Below, piece after piece: positions 7,692-13,580 of a stretch of DNA of 20,507 bases. Position 1 is the first letter of the stretch. Each line of letters opens with the position of its first letter. Below the pieces are notes generated by a model, which ran no database searches, was not told the origin of the DNA, and saw only the letters and a program-made list of their open reading frames with translations. Source of the stretch: JBECKR01 sp040235415 (GTDB taxonomy: Bacteria > Acidobacteriota > Polarisedimenticolia > Polarisedimenticolales > Polarisedimenticolaceae). The translations under genes and the position numbers were made by a program. The DNA is taken from positions 1-20,507 of the forward strand of contig JBECKR010000017.1 in NCBI GenBank assembly GCA_040235415.1, read 5' to 3'.

Positions 7692-7720
7692 AATGTATAC
7701 CAACCAGTCGGTCTAGTCAA
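7692..7720 (-). promoter_or_regulatory. Promoter of the TetR-type gene, leaderless start
   Basis: On the minus strand TTGACT (7720-7715) and TACATT (7697-7692) are separated by exactly 17 bases. The expected start point falls about 7 bases further, at the A of ATG 7685. The operator fills the spacer, the usual arrangement for a self-repressing TetR gene. Confidence 0.6.
7696..7714. promoter_or_regulatory. Operator-like palindrome in the tetR-type promoter
   Basis: On the minus strand this reads AGACCGACTGGTTGGTATA: half-sites ACCGACT and GGTTGGT, with 5 of 7 positions symmetric. It lies between the -35 and -10 elements and matches the 7030-7048 site at 16 of 19 positions. The two sites are the only copies I noticed in the window. 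Confidence 0.65.
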
Positions 7721-7738
7721 GGGCCGGATCGAGAATCT

Positions 7739-7897
7739 TCAGTCGCGGCCGTAGGAGAGCTGCTCCAAGACCTCGTCGTCGTGCAGCTCGAACGCCGTCG
7801 TCCGGGACGACCCGCCCAGCAGCGCCACCAGCGCCACCAGCGCCGCGAGCATCCCGCCGAGGATCGCGGCGGTTTCGGTCATCGTCGTCGTGGTCAT
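7739..7897 (-). CDS. Small membrane protein A with C-terminal DEVLEQLSYGRD motif
   Basis: 52 aa. The ATG at 7897-7895 has GGAGG about 8 bases upstream on the minus strand; a second in-frame ATG at 7882 lacks one. After a Thr-rich start (MTTTTMTET), residues 11-28 form one hydrophobic helix (AILGGMLAALVALVALLG), then a short Ser/Arg linker and FELHDDEVLEQLSYGRD at the C-terminus. With no positive residue before the helix and Arg just after it, the tail is probably cytoplasmic. The tail is shared with small protein B: F-x-L-x-x-D-E-V-L-E-Q-L-[ST]-Y-G-R-D, with silent codon differences. The gene is upstream of, and co-directional with, the TetR-type gene (53 bases from stop to ATG) and divergent from the NTF2-like lipoprotein gene. 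I do not know the family. Confidence 0.7.
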   Translation of the reverse strand: MTTTTMTETAAILGGMLAALVALVALLGGSSRTTAFELHDDEVLEQLSYGRD

Positions 7898-8020
7898 CTC
7901 CGTGTCCTCCGTCCGGGCGCGGCTTCGTGCGGCCCGGTCATCGAGGATCACGCCGTCCGCGCCGGGAACCCGCCACTGCGGTTTGACGCTTCTTTACGGA
8001 TTCCGGGGCGCGCGCGGGCC

Positions 8021-8026
8021 TACAAT
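8021..8026 (+). promoter_or_regulatory. Possible -10 element TACAAT
   Basis: TACAAT lies 31 bases before the ATG of the NTF2-like lipoprotein gene. A TTGACG at 7983-7988 is too far away (32-base gap) to be its -35, so the element is suggested by the -10 alone. Confidence 0.3.
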
Positions 8027-8057
8027 CCCCGGGTCGGGGGCCATGGGAGGAACGCGC

Positions 8058-8522
8058 ATGAGGGCAGGCGTACTCGCGAGCGGCGCGCTCGCGCTCGCGA
8101 TGCTGGGCGGCGTTGCCTGCGGCACGCACGAGGCCGCGGACCCCGCGGCCGCGCCGGCCGGAGCGGCCGACGCCGTCCGGGCGACGGAGACCGCGTTCGC
8201 CAGGACGATGGCGGATCGCGACCACGCCGCTTTCGTGACGTACCTCTCCGACGAGGCCGTGTTCCTCTCGGATCGGCGCACGCTCCGGGGGCGCGACGCG
8301 GTCGCGGCGGCGTGGAAGCCGCTGTTCGAGGGGCCGGCCGCCCCGTTCTCGTGGTCTCCCGAACGGGTCGAGGTTCTGGATTCCGGGCGACTCGCGCTGA
8401 GCACCGGCCCGGTGCTGGACCCGGACGGCAAGCGGATCGGAACCTACGTGTCGACCTGGCGACTCGATCCCGACGGCCGCTGGCGGATCGTGTTCGACGG
8501 CGGATGTCCGGGCTGCGAGTGA
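8058..8522 (+). CDS. NTF2-like (SnoaL/DUF4440) lipoprotein
   Basis: 154 aa. ATG 8058 has GGGAGG (8045-8050) at 7 bases; longer in-frame readings upstream lack a ribosome site. A lipoprotein-type signal peptide ends in LGGVAC with C21 as the probable lipidated residue, followed by an Ala/Pro linker. Residues about 40-150 show the pattern of a DUF4440/SnoaL-like cone fold: a first helix AVRATETAFARTMADRD, then 'AFVTYLSDEAVFLS', 'LRGRDAVAAAWKPLF' and three strands ending in 'STWRLDPDGRWRIVFD'. The C-terminus carries a CPGC pair that could hold a disulfide in the periplasm. Family members are diverse (isomerases, cyclases, binding proteins), so no reaction can be assigned. It stands alone between divergent small gene A and the sigma-54-type promoter of the next gene. 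Confidence 0.85.
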   Translation: MRAGVLASGALALAMLGGVACGTHEAADPAAAPAGAADAVRATETAFARTMADRDHAAFVTYLSDEAVFLSDRRTLRGRDAVAAAWKPLFEGPAAPFSWSPERVEVLDSGRLALSTGPVLDPDGKRIGTYVSTWRLDPDGRWRIVFDGGCPGCE

Positions 8523-8529
8523 CGCTCGC
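8515..8529 (+). terminator. Short hairpin around the NTF2-like stop codon
   Basis: GCGAG (8515-8519) pairs with CTCGC (8525-8529) around loop TGACG, which contains the stop codon. The stem is only 5 bp and there is no T-run. It is listed because other genes of the window show the same layout. Confidence 0.2.
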
Positions 8530-8597
8530 CGGGGGACACCGTCCGCTCGCGAGGACGCGGGCGGGAAAGACGCCCCGAAACGCGCGCGGGGGCCTGC

Positions 8598-8613
8598 TGG
8601 CACCCTGCTTGCT
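8598..8613 (+). promoter_or_regulatory. Sigma-54 (-24/-12) promoter
   Basis: TGGCACCCTGCTTGCT fits the RpoN consensus TGGCAC-N5-TTGCW, with the invariant GG (8599-8600) and GC (8611-8612) separated by exactly 10 bases. It is intergenic and points at the DUF6600 gene, with a predicted start near 8625, 60 bases before the ATG. About 75 bases remain upstream for an enhancer site within this intergenic stretch; I saw no obvious enhancer palindrome. Confidence 0.7.
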
Positions 8614-8684
8614 GAGGTAGGCTGCGAGGCGTGGCGCCGGTCTCGCGATTCCAGCACGAGCCGGGCCGCGATCGGAGGTGCGTC

Positions 8685-9917
8685 ATGTCCGTCCGCAACG
8701 TCATCGTCGTGCTCGCGCTCGTCGCGCTGACCTCCGGATGCGTCGTCTCGACCGGGGCCGTACGACCGGTCGACACGCGTCCGGTCCCCCCGCCCCCGCC
8801 GCCGCCCGGCCCCGCCGCGTCGGTCGACGTCGGGCTGTTCTACGACGCGCTCGCGCCGTACGGAGACTGGTCGTTCGAAGCCGACCTCGGCTGGGTGTGG
8901 TCGCCGTACGGCGTGTCCTACGGCTGGCGACCGTACACCGACGGACGCTGGGTCTGGTCCGACTACGGATGGACCTGGGTGTCGTCGTGGGACTGGGGCT
9001 GGGCGCCGTTCCACTACGGGCGCTGGACCTACCTGCGAGGACGCGGCTGGGTCTGGATTCCGGGACGGGAGTGGGCGCCGGCCTGGGTCGCCTGGCGCTG
9101 GGGCGGCGGCTACGTCGGTTGGGCGCCCCTGCCGCCGCGCGCGGTGTGGCGAGCCGGCGTCGGGCTCGAGTTCGGCGGCGACATCGACCCGTTCTGGTGG
9201 TCGTTCGTCGTCGAGGGACGGCTCGTCGACGCCCGCATCGGGAGCTACGTCGTGCCCGCGCCGCGGAACGTGACGCTGGTGCGGGTCACGCGGAACGTCA
9301 CGCAATACAAGTTCGACCGCGGGCACGTCATGCTTCACGGCGTCGATCCCGACGACGTCCGACGCGTCGCCGGCCGGCCCGTGACGCGGTACGTCGTCCG
9401 CGACGTCGACCGCGTCGACACGAGCCGTCGCGACCGCATCCGTGGCGACGCGGTCGAGATGTACCGCCCCGAGGTGCGCGAGGCCGGGCCCGGTCGCACG
9501 CCGCCCGGACGCGAGCGCGGTCCCGCGACCGTGACGCGGCCCGGGGAAGCCGAGCGCGGCGCGGTCCGGCCCACCCCGGCGACGCCTCCGAGGCGCCAGG
9601 AGGACGCCACCGCGCTCGAGCGTCGCATCCGCGAGCAGCAGCAGCGGCTCGATCGCGAGCAGCGCCGCGAGAGCGAGCGCCCGCCGCAGGGAGTGTCGCG
9701 CGAGGAGCTGAGGAAGCGCCACGAGCAGGAGCGCAAGGCGATGGAGGAGCAGGCGGCGCGTGAGCGCGCGCTCCTCGAGTCCCGCCGGAAGCAGGAGGCC
9801 CAGAAGCCGTCCGAGCCGCCCGCAAAGAAGAAAAAGGACTCGAAGGAAAAGGAGAAGGAGAAGAAGAAGGACGGCGGCGCGGCGCGAACGCGGCGTGACG
9901 GCGGCGGAGGGGGATGA
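8685..9917 (+). CDS. DUF6600-type Trp-rich lipoprotein with charged C-terminal tail
   Basis: 410 aa. ATG 8685 follows GGAGGTG (8674-8680). The signal peptide ends LTSGC, so C19 is probably lipidated; a Pro-rich linker follows. Residues about 50-200 are the DUF6600-like core: repeated aromatic units such as GWVWSPYGVSYGWRPY, GRWVWSDYGWTWVS, GWAPFHYGRWTY and YVGWAPLPP. From about residue 290 the composition changes sharply: Pro/Arg-rich, then a Glu/Arg/Gln helix (about 310-375) predicted to coil, then a Lys/Glu run and a Gly-rich end. The core is probably periplasmic or outer-membrane attached, while the basic tail could bind nucleic acid, peptidoglycan or lipopolysaccharide (speculation). The sigma-54-type promoter suggests regulated expression. 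The START-like gene follows after 16 bases. The function of DUF6600 is unknown to me. Confidence 0.85.
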   Translation: MSVRNVIVVLALVALTSGCVVSTGAVRPVDTRPVPPPPPPPGPAASVDVGLFYDALAPYGDWSFEADLGWVWSPYGVSYGWRPYTDGRWVWSDYGWTWVSSWDWGWAPFHYGRWTYLRGRGWVWIPGREWAPAWVAWRWGGGYVGWAPLPPRAVWRAGVGLEFGGDIDPFWWSFVVEGRLVDARIGSYVVPAPRNVTLVRVTRNVTQYKFDRGHVMLHGVDPDDVRRVAGRPVTRYVVRDVDRVDTSRRDRIRGDAVEMYRPEVREAGPGRTPPGRERGPATVTRPGEAERGAVRPTPATPPRRQEDATALERRIREQQQRLDREQRRESERPPQGVSREELRKRHEQERKAMEEQAARERALLESRRKQEAQKPSEPPAKKKKDSKEKEKEKKKDGGAARTRRDGGGGG

Positions 9918-9933
9918 CGGCGGGGAGGTTCGC

Positions 9934-10467
9934 ATGAGTCCGGCGTCTTCGATCGGGTGGGTCTCGCTCGCGGTCGGCCTTGCCGTGGCGGCGAGCGCGC
10001 CGCGGGCGGGCGAGCCCCGCACGTTGCGCAAGGAGGTCGTGGTCGCGGCGCCGATCGACGCGGTGTGGCGCGCGTGGACCACGGCGGAAGGGCTGAGGTT
10101 CGTGTCGGAGGTCTCGAACGTCGAGCTTCGCGTCGGCGGACCGTACGAGTGGTTCCTCGACGGCGAGCCGGATGCGAACGGGCGGCGAGGCGGCCAGGGG
10201 GCGAAGGTCCTGGCGTTCCTGCCTCGCGAGATGCTGGCGTTCGACTGGACGTTCCCGCCGGCGGTGCCCTCGTTGCGCTCGGCCGGGAAGAAGACCCAGG
10301 TCGTGCTGCTGTTCGACGACCTCGGCGACGGTCGCGTGCGGGTGCGGTTCGCGCAGCACGGTTGGGGCGAGGGCGAGGACTGGGACGCGGGCTACGCGTA
10401 CTTCGATCGCGCGTGGAGCCACGTGCTGGAGCGGCTCAAGACGACGCTCGAGGCGACGGGCGGGTAG
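9934..10467 (+). CDS. Exported START-like (SRPBCC/AHSA1) protein
   Basis: 177 aa. ATG 9934 has GGGGAGG (9922-9928) upstream. Residues 1-25 look like a Sec signal peptide (cleavage near SAPRAG-E). The remaining 150 residues carry the AHSA1/START-like pattern: VVVAAPIDAVWRAWTTAEGL at the start, 'GGPYEWFLDG', 'KVLAFLPREMLAFDWTFPP', a VVLLFDDLGDGRVRVRF strand pair and a C-terminal helix 'FDRAWSHVLERLKTTLEAT'. The fold is a helix-grip cavity that binds hydrophobic ligands; cytoplasmic relatives act as Hsp90 co-chaperone-like or stress proteins, so an exported version should bind a periplasmic ligand. It is probably co-transcribed with the DUF6600 lipoprotein (16-base gap). Confidence 0.85.
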   Translation: MSPASSIGWVSLAVGLAVAASAPRAGEPRTLRKEVVVAAPIDAVWRAWTTAEGLRFVSEVSNVELRVGGPYEWFLDGEPDANGRRGGQGAKVLAFLPREMLAFDWTFPPAVPSLRSAGKKTQVVLLFDDLGDGRVRVRFAQHGWGEGEDWDAGYAYFDRAWSHVLERLKTTLEATGG

Positions 10468-10508
10468 TCCGGGCGAGACCGGGCAAGGTCCCGCCGGCCG
10501 AATCGACG

Positions 10509-10514
10509 TAGACT
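10509..10514 (+). promoter_or_regulatory. Possible -10 element TAGACT
   Basis: TAGACT is 29 bases before the TTG start of the sigma factor gene, in a short gap after the START-like gene. I see no clear -35. Confidence 0.25.
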
Positions 10515-10543
10515 CTGGGGGCTCGTTCGACCGGGAGGAGCCG

Positions 10544-11110
10544 TTGTCCGACGACGTCCCGAAGTCCGTGACGCGCCTGCTGCACGACTGGCGCGGAGGC
10601 GACGCCAAGGCGCTCGACGCGCTGATGCCGTTGCTGTATGACGAGCTGCGGGGGCTCGCGCGCGGGTACATGTCGCGGGAGCGCGCCGGGCACACGCTCC
10701 AGACGACGGCCCTGGTGCACGAGGCGTACGTTCGGCTGATCGACGCGGAGGTCGACTGGAAGGACCGCGCGCATTTCCGGGCGGTCGCGGCGCGGGCGAT
10801 GCGCCGAGTGCTCGTCGACCATGCACGATCGCTCGGGCGGGTGAAGCGCGGGGACGGTGCCGCGAAGGTCGCCCTCGACGACGCGCCCGAGGTCGCCGAC
10901 GAGCGCCGCCCCGATCTCATCGAGCTCGACCTCGCGCTCGAGCGGCTCGCGGAGATCGACCGCCGCAAGGCGGACGTCGTCGAGCTGCACTACTACGGCG
11001 GACTGACCTACGACGAGATCGCCGAGGTGCTCGGCGTCGCTCCCTCGACCGTCGGCCTCGACCTGCGCGTCGCCAAGGCCTGGCTCTGGAGCCAGCTCCA
11101 GGGGGAATAG
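10544..11110 (+). CDS. ECF-type RNA polymerase sigma factor
   Basis: 188 aa. The TTG at 10544 is taken as start because GGGAGGAG (10533-10540) sits directly upstream and no ATG or GTG fits. Region 2 spans about residues 7-95 (VTRLLHDWRGGDAKALDALMPLLYDELRGLAR ... HFRAVAARAMRRVLVDHAR), and region 4 about 127-183 (LERLAEIDRRKADVVELHYYGGLTYDEIAEVLGVAPSTVGLDLRVAKAWL), with a clear helix-turn-helix. The long conserved 'TLQTTALVHEAYVRLID' and 'RRVLVDHAR' segments are typical of the ECF subgroup common in Acidobacteriota and Planctomycetota, whose members usually stand beside a serine/threonine kinase gene. Here no kinase follows: a transposase element begins one base after the stop. No anti-sigma factor is adjacent. 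Confidence 0.93.
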   Translation: MSDDVPKSVTRLLHDWRGGDAKALDALMPLLYDELRGLARGYMSRERAGHTLQTTALVHEAYVRLIDAEVDWKDRAHFRAVAARAMRRVLVDHARSLGRVKRGDGAAKVALDDAPEVADERRPDLIELDLALERLAEIDRRKADVVELHYYGGLTYDEIAEVLGVAPSTVGLDLRVAKAWLWSQLQGE

Positions 11111-11111
11111 C

Positions 11112-11150
11112 CCTCGGGGACGTTTTCCAAATGGCGGTTTTGGGGACGGC
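11112..11150 (+). repeat. REP-like repeat R1, left end of the RAYT element
   Basis: Begins CCTCGGGGACGTTTTCC and ends GGGGACGGC. The centre can form a CCAAA/TTTGG stem. It is inverted relative to R2. Confidence 0.75.
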
Positions 11151-11277
11151 TGTCCCTCGGCGAGCGGCCAGTCCGTTCCGATCCAGCAACCGCATCGCCG
11201 CGCGCGAGCGGCACGATGGCGCCGGTCGCCTATCTTCCATGACGTCGGTCCGTGGCCGCCTCCGAGGGAGCACCGAC

Positions 11278-11934
11278 GTGGCCCGCACCGCGCGTGTCAT
11301 GCTCGCGGGCTGTCCGTTCCACGTCACGCACCGTGGGAACCAGCGCCGCCCGATCTTCGAGCGTGAGCTCGATCGCGCCGCGTACCTTGCGATCCTGCGG
11401 CGCTACGCGCGGCGGTTCGGGATGGCGGTATGGGCGTACTGCCTGATGCCGAACCACGTGCACCTGATCGTGACCGGTGCCGAGGTCGTATCGATCCCGA
11501 AGGCGATCGGGAACGCGCACCGCGGCTTCGCACGGCGGCGAAACCTCCGGCTCGGCGTCACGGGACACCTCTGGGCGAACCGCTACTACTCGAGCGCGCT
11601 CGACGAGACGCACCTCTGGGCCGCGGTGCGCTACGCGGAGCTCAACCCGGTCCGGGCGGGCCTCGTGCCGAGCCCGCTCGACCACCCGTGGTCGAGCGCG
11701 CGCTGCCACGCGGGGCTCGAGGGGAGCTCGCTGTTGGACCCGTCTCGGCCGTTTCCCGGGCCGATCCGCGATTGGGGCGGCTGGCTCGCGCTCGGCATCG
11801 AGGACGAGCTCGCGCGCCGCATCCGGCGGAACACGTCTCGCGGCCGGCCGACCGGGAACGATGCGTTCGTCCGTAGCCTCGGTCGGCGGTTCGAGGGAGC
11901 GGCGAGCGATCCGGAGTCGGGCACCGACGGTTAG
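11278..11934 (+). CDS. REP-associated tyrosine transposase (Y1_Tnp/IS200-like)
   Basis: 218 aa from GTG 11278, preceded by GAGGGAG (11264-11270); an ATG at 11239 would add 13 residues but has no ribosome site. The HUH motif is NHVHLIV (H60, H62) after WAYCLMP, and the catalytic Tyr is Y119 in RYAELNPVRAG. The early FHVTHRGNQRRPIF segment is also typical of RAYT/Y1 transposases. These enzymes nick single-stranded DNA at hairpin repeats (REP sequences) and are often kept as single copies that mobilise short REP or REPIN elements in trans. Length, motif order and flanking repeats agree with an intact gene. The TAG stop overlaps repeat R2 by one base and sits in a TTAG loop of a GACGG/CCGTC stem (11926-11939). 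Confidence 0.92.
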   Translation: MARTARVMLAGCPFHVTHRGNQRRPIFERELDRAAYLAILRRYARRFGMAVWAYCLMPNHVHLIVTGAEVVSIPKAIGNAHRGFARRRNLRLGVTGHLWANRYYSSALDETHLWAAVRYAELNPVRAGLVPSPLDHPWSSARCHAGLEGSSLLDPSRPFPGPIRDWGGWLALGIEDELARRIRRNTSRGRPTGNDAFVRSLGRRFEGAASDPESGTDG

Positions 11935-11972
11935 CCGTCCCTGAAAGCGCCTTTCGGGAAACGTCCCCGAGG
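11934..11972 (-). repeat. REP-like repeat R2, right end of the RAYT element
   Basis: Inverted copy of R1 with 33 of 39 matches; the outer 11 bases CGTCCCCGAGG are identical. Its centre forms a GAAAG/CTTTC stem, with the base pairs changed relative to R1. Confidence 0.75.
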
Positions 11973-11982
11973 ACCTCGCCCG

Positions 11983-12408
11983 TCAGCGCTTCTGGCGCAC
12001 CGGGCGCCGCAGGAGGTTGTCCTCGTGGGACGCCTTGAACCCGTGCGCGACGAGCCACGCGGTGACGGCCTCGCGCCGAGGGTGCTTCTCGGAGACGACG
12101 TTGAACAGGTAGTTCAGTCCTTGGGTGCGTGCCTCCTCCTCGAGGTGGTCCAGGACGAAAGCACCGATCCCGCGGCCGCGCGCTTCGGGGGCCACCGCCA
12201 GGAGGACCTCGGCGTCCCCCCACGTCGGGTCGAGCCAGCCGTAGCCGACGACCGCCCCGCCGTCCTCGACGCGCCACCAGTCGCCGGGGATCAGGTCCCC
12301 GGACGCGTGGGGGCCGACCGGTAGCGATCCCGGCGGCTCGCCCCCAACGATGCGAGCCTTGTCGTCGTCCCAGTGCGCCGGCGACTCCCGAATCCACCTC
12401 AGGCTCAT
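11983..12408 (-). CDS. GNAT-family N-acetyltransferase
   Basis: 141 aa. ATG 12408-12406 has GGAGG (12420-12416) at 7 bases on the minus strand. The acetyl-CoA binding motif A is VLLAVAPEARGRGIGAFVLDHL (residues about 69-90; RGRGIG is the pyrophosphate loop), and motif B follows with LNYLFNVVSEKHPRREAVTAWLVAHGF. The N-terminal part is short and hydrophilic. It transfers acetyl from acetyl-CoA to an amine of unknown identity; the 'GWLDPTWGDAEV' segment is seen in single-domain acetyltransferases of small molecules. The gene lies between the RAYT element and a REPIN, and the ribosome site directly abuts that repeat (12421), so repeat insertion may have altered its upstream region. Confidence 0.85.
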   Translation of the reverse strand: MSLRWIRESPAHWDDDKARIVGGEPPGSLPVGPHASGDLIPGDWWRVEDGGAVVGYGWLDPTWGDAEVLLAVAPEARGRGIGAFVLDHLEEEARTQGLNYLFNVVSEKHPRREAVTAWLVAHGFKASHEDNLLRRPVRQKR

Positions 12409-12420
12409 CGATCATCCTCC

Positions 12421-12515
12421 GGGGACGTTTTCCGAACCCTGGTTTCGGGGACAGCGACGAACGGCCCTCGACTCCGCCAAGCTGTCCCCAAAAGCGACTT
12501 TTGGGAAACGTCCCC
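12421..12515. repeat. REPIN: inverted pair of REP-like repeats R3 and R4
   Basis: R3 (12421-12455) and the inverse of R4 (12481-12515) share 27 of 35 positions, are inverted to each other and enclose a 25-base spacer without coding signal. Both start GGGGACGTTT and end GGGGACAGC in outward orientation and are related to the RAYT ends 450-500 bases away. Each carries an internal stem (R4: CCAAAAG-CGA-CTTTTGG). The layout is that of a REPIN moved in trans by a RAYT. Confidence 0.7.
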
Positions 12516-12520
12516 AGCGC

Positions 12521-13549
12521 TCAACGTTGGGGTTCGATCACGATCTTGAGGCTGTCGCCGCCCTCGACCATGCGGCGGAAGCCCGCCGCCGTCTCGGCGA
12601 GCGGGAGGCGATGGGTGACCATCGCGCCGACGTCGATCCGGCGCGCGGCGATGAGATCGAGAGCAGCCCGCATGTCGGCCGGCGGTCCCGCGTACGAATG
12701 CACGATCCGGACGCATCGCACCCAGAGGTCGTGCAGCGGCACCGGGACCTCGGTCCCCGGCGCGAGCGGAGCGAACAGCAGGACGGCGCCGCCGGCGTCG
12801 ACCGCGCGGAACGCCTGCTCGAACGCCGCCGGCGCCGCGGTGCACACGAGCACGCGCTCCGGCGCCCGGCCTGAGAGCGCCTCGCGGATCGCCCCCGCGA
12901 CGTCGTCGACGACGGCCGGGATCGCGGCATCGGCGCCGAACCGCAGGGCGGCCTCGAGTCGGTACGGCGCGACGTCGGTCGCGACGATCGGGCCCGCGCC
13001 GAGCGTGCGGGCGAGCTGGAGCATCAGGATGCCCGACACCCCCGCGCCGAGCACGGCGACCGCGTCCCCGGGAGCGAGCCCCGCCTCCCGTACCGCACGC
13101 ACCGCGCAGGCCAGCGGCTCGACGAACGTCGCCTCCACGAAATCGACCGCGTCGGGGAGCACGAACGTCCCGCGCTCGACGTTGATCGCCGGCAGCCGCA
13201 AGAATTCCGCGAACCCTCCGGGGTCGAAGCTCGTCGAGCGCAGCGTCGGGCAAACGCTGTGGCGCCCGGTCAGGCAGTAGCGACAGGCGTTGCACGGGAC
13301 GTGATGCGTCGTGACGATGCGGTCGCCGACGCGGAATCGCTCGACCCCGTCGCCGAGCTCGGCGACGACGCCGGCGACCTCGTGGCCGAGCACGACCGGC
13401 GCCTTGCGCCGGCGGTACCACTCCATGACGTCGGAGCCGCAGATGCCGCTCGCCTCGATACGCATCACGAGCTCGCCGCGACCCGCGCGCGGCCGCTCGC
13501 GCTCCTCGAGTCGGACGTCGTCGTTGCTGTGGTAGACCGCGGCCCGCAC
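12521..13549 (-). CDS. Zinc-dependent medium-chain alcohol/polyol dehydrogenase
   Basis: 342 aa, GTG start with GAGGGGG 6 bases upstream. The catalytic zinc ligands are C37 (ICGSD), H56-E57 (GHEVAG) and E144 (FVEPLACA). The structural zinc site is C86-x2-C89-x2-C92-x7-C100. The Rossmann motif GAGVSG (168-173) is followed by an acidic residue further on (VATDVAP), favouring NAD. Overall length and motifs resemble sorbitol, threonine and 2,3-butanediol dehydrogenases; the exact alcohol cannot be read from sequence. The gene is 31 bases downstream of the LsrF-like aldolase on the same strand, so it probably oxidises or reduces a product or substrate of that aldolase. Its stop codon lies in a hairpin loop that uses the CCCC end of repeat R4. 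Confidence 0.92.
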   Translation of the reverse strand: MRAAVYHSNDDVRLEERERPRAGRGELVMRIEASGICGSDVMEWYRRRKAPVVLGHEVAGVVAELGDGVERFRVGDRIVTTHHVPCNACRYCLTGRHSVCPTLRSTSFDPGGFAEFLRLPAINVERGTFVLPDAVDFVEATFVEPLACAVRAVREAGLAPGDAVAVLGAGVSGILMLQLARTLGAGPIVATDVAPYRLEAALRFGADAAIPAVVDDVAGAIREALSGRAPERVLVCTAAPAAFEQAFRAVDAGGAVLLFAPLAPGTEVPVPLHDLWVRCVRIVHSYAGPPADMRAALDLIAARRIDVGAMVTHRLPLAETAAGFRRMVEGGDSLKIVIEPQR

Positions 13550-13580
13550 CGGAACCCCCTCGCTCGGCGGCCAGACCGGC

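Larger units (their letters stand above)
11112..11972 (+). mobile_element. RAYT element with 39-bp inverted terminal repeats
   Basis: The element is bounded by two inverted copies of a REP-like repeat (11112-11150 and 11934-11972; 33 of 39 positions match after inversion) and encodes a Y1-type transposase. It lies one base after the sigma factor stop and ends 10 bases before the GNAT stop. The left 127-base segment between repeat and gene holds only a possible -10 (TATCTT, 11231). No target duplication is evident, as expected for HUH transposases. Confidence 0.75.

Noticed and set aside
7686..7703. TTG start for the repressor at 7703
   Set aside because: It would put the start codon in the operator and upstream of the predicted transcription start, with no ribosome site.
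6817..7897. Small proteins A and B as RiPP precursors
   Set aside because: No maturation enzyme is nearby and the conserved part is the C-terminus, opposite to the usual leader/core pattern.
11239..11277. ATG 11239 as transposase start
   Set aside because: It has no ribosome site, while GTG 11278 has GAGGGAG at 7 bases and starts just before the conserved family region.
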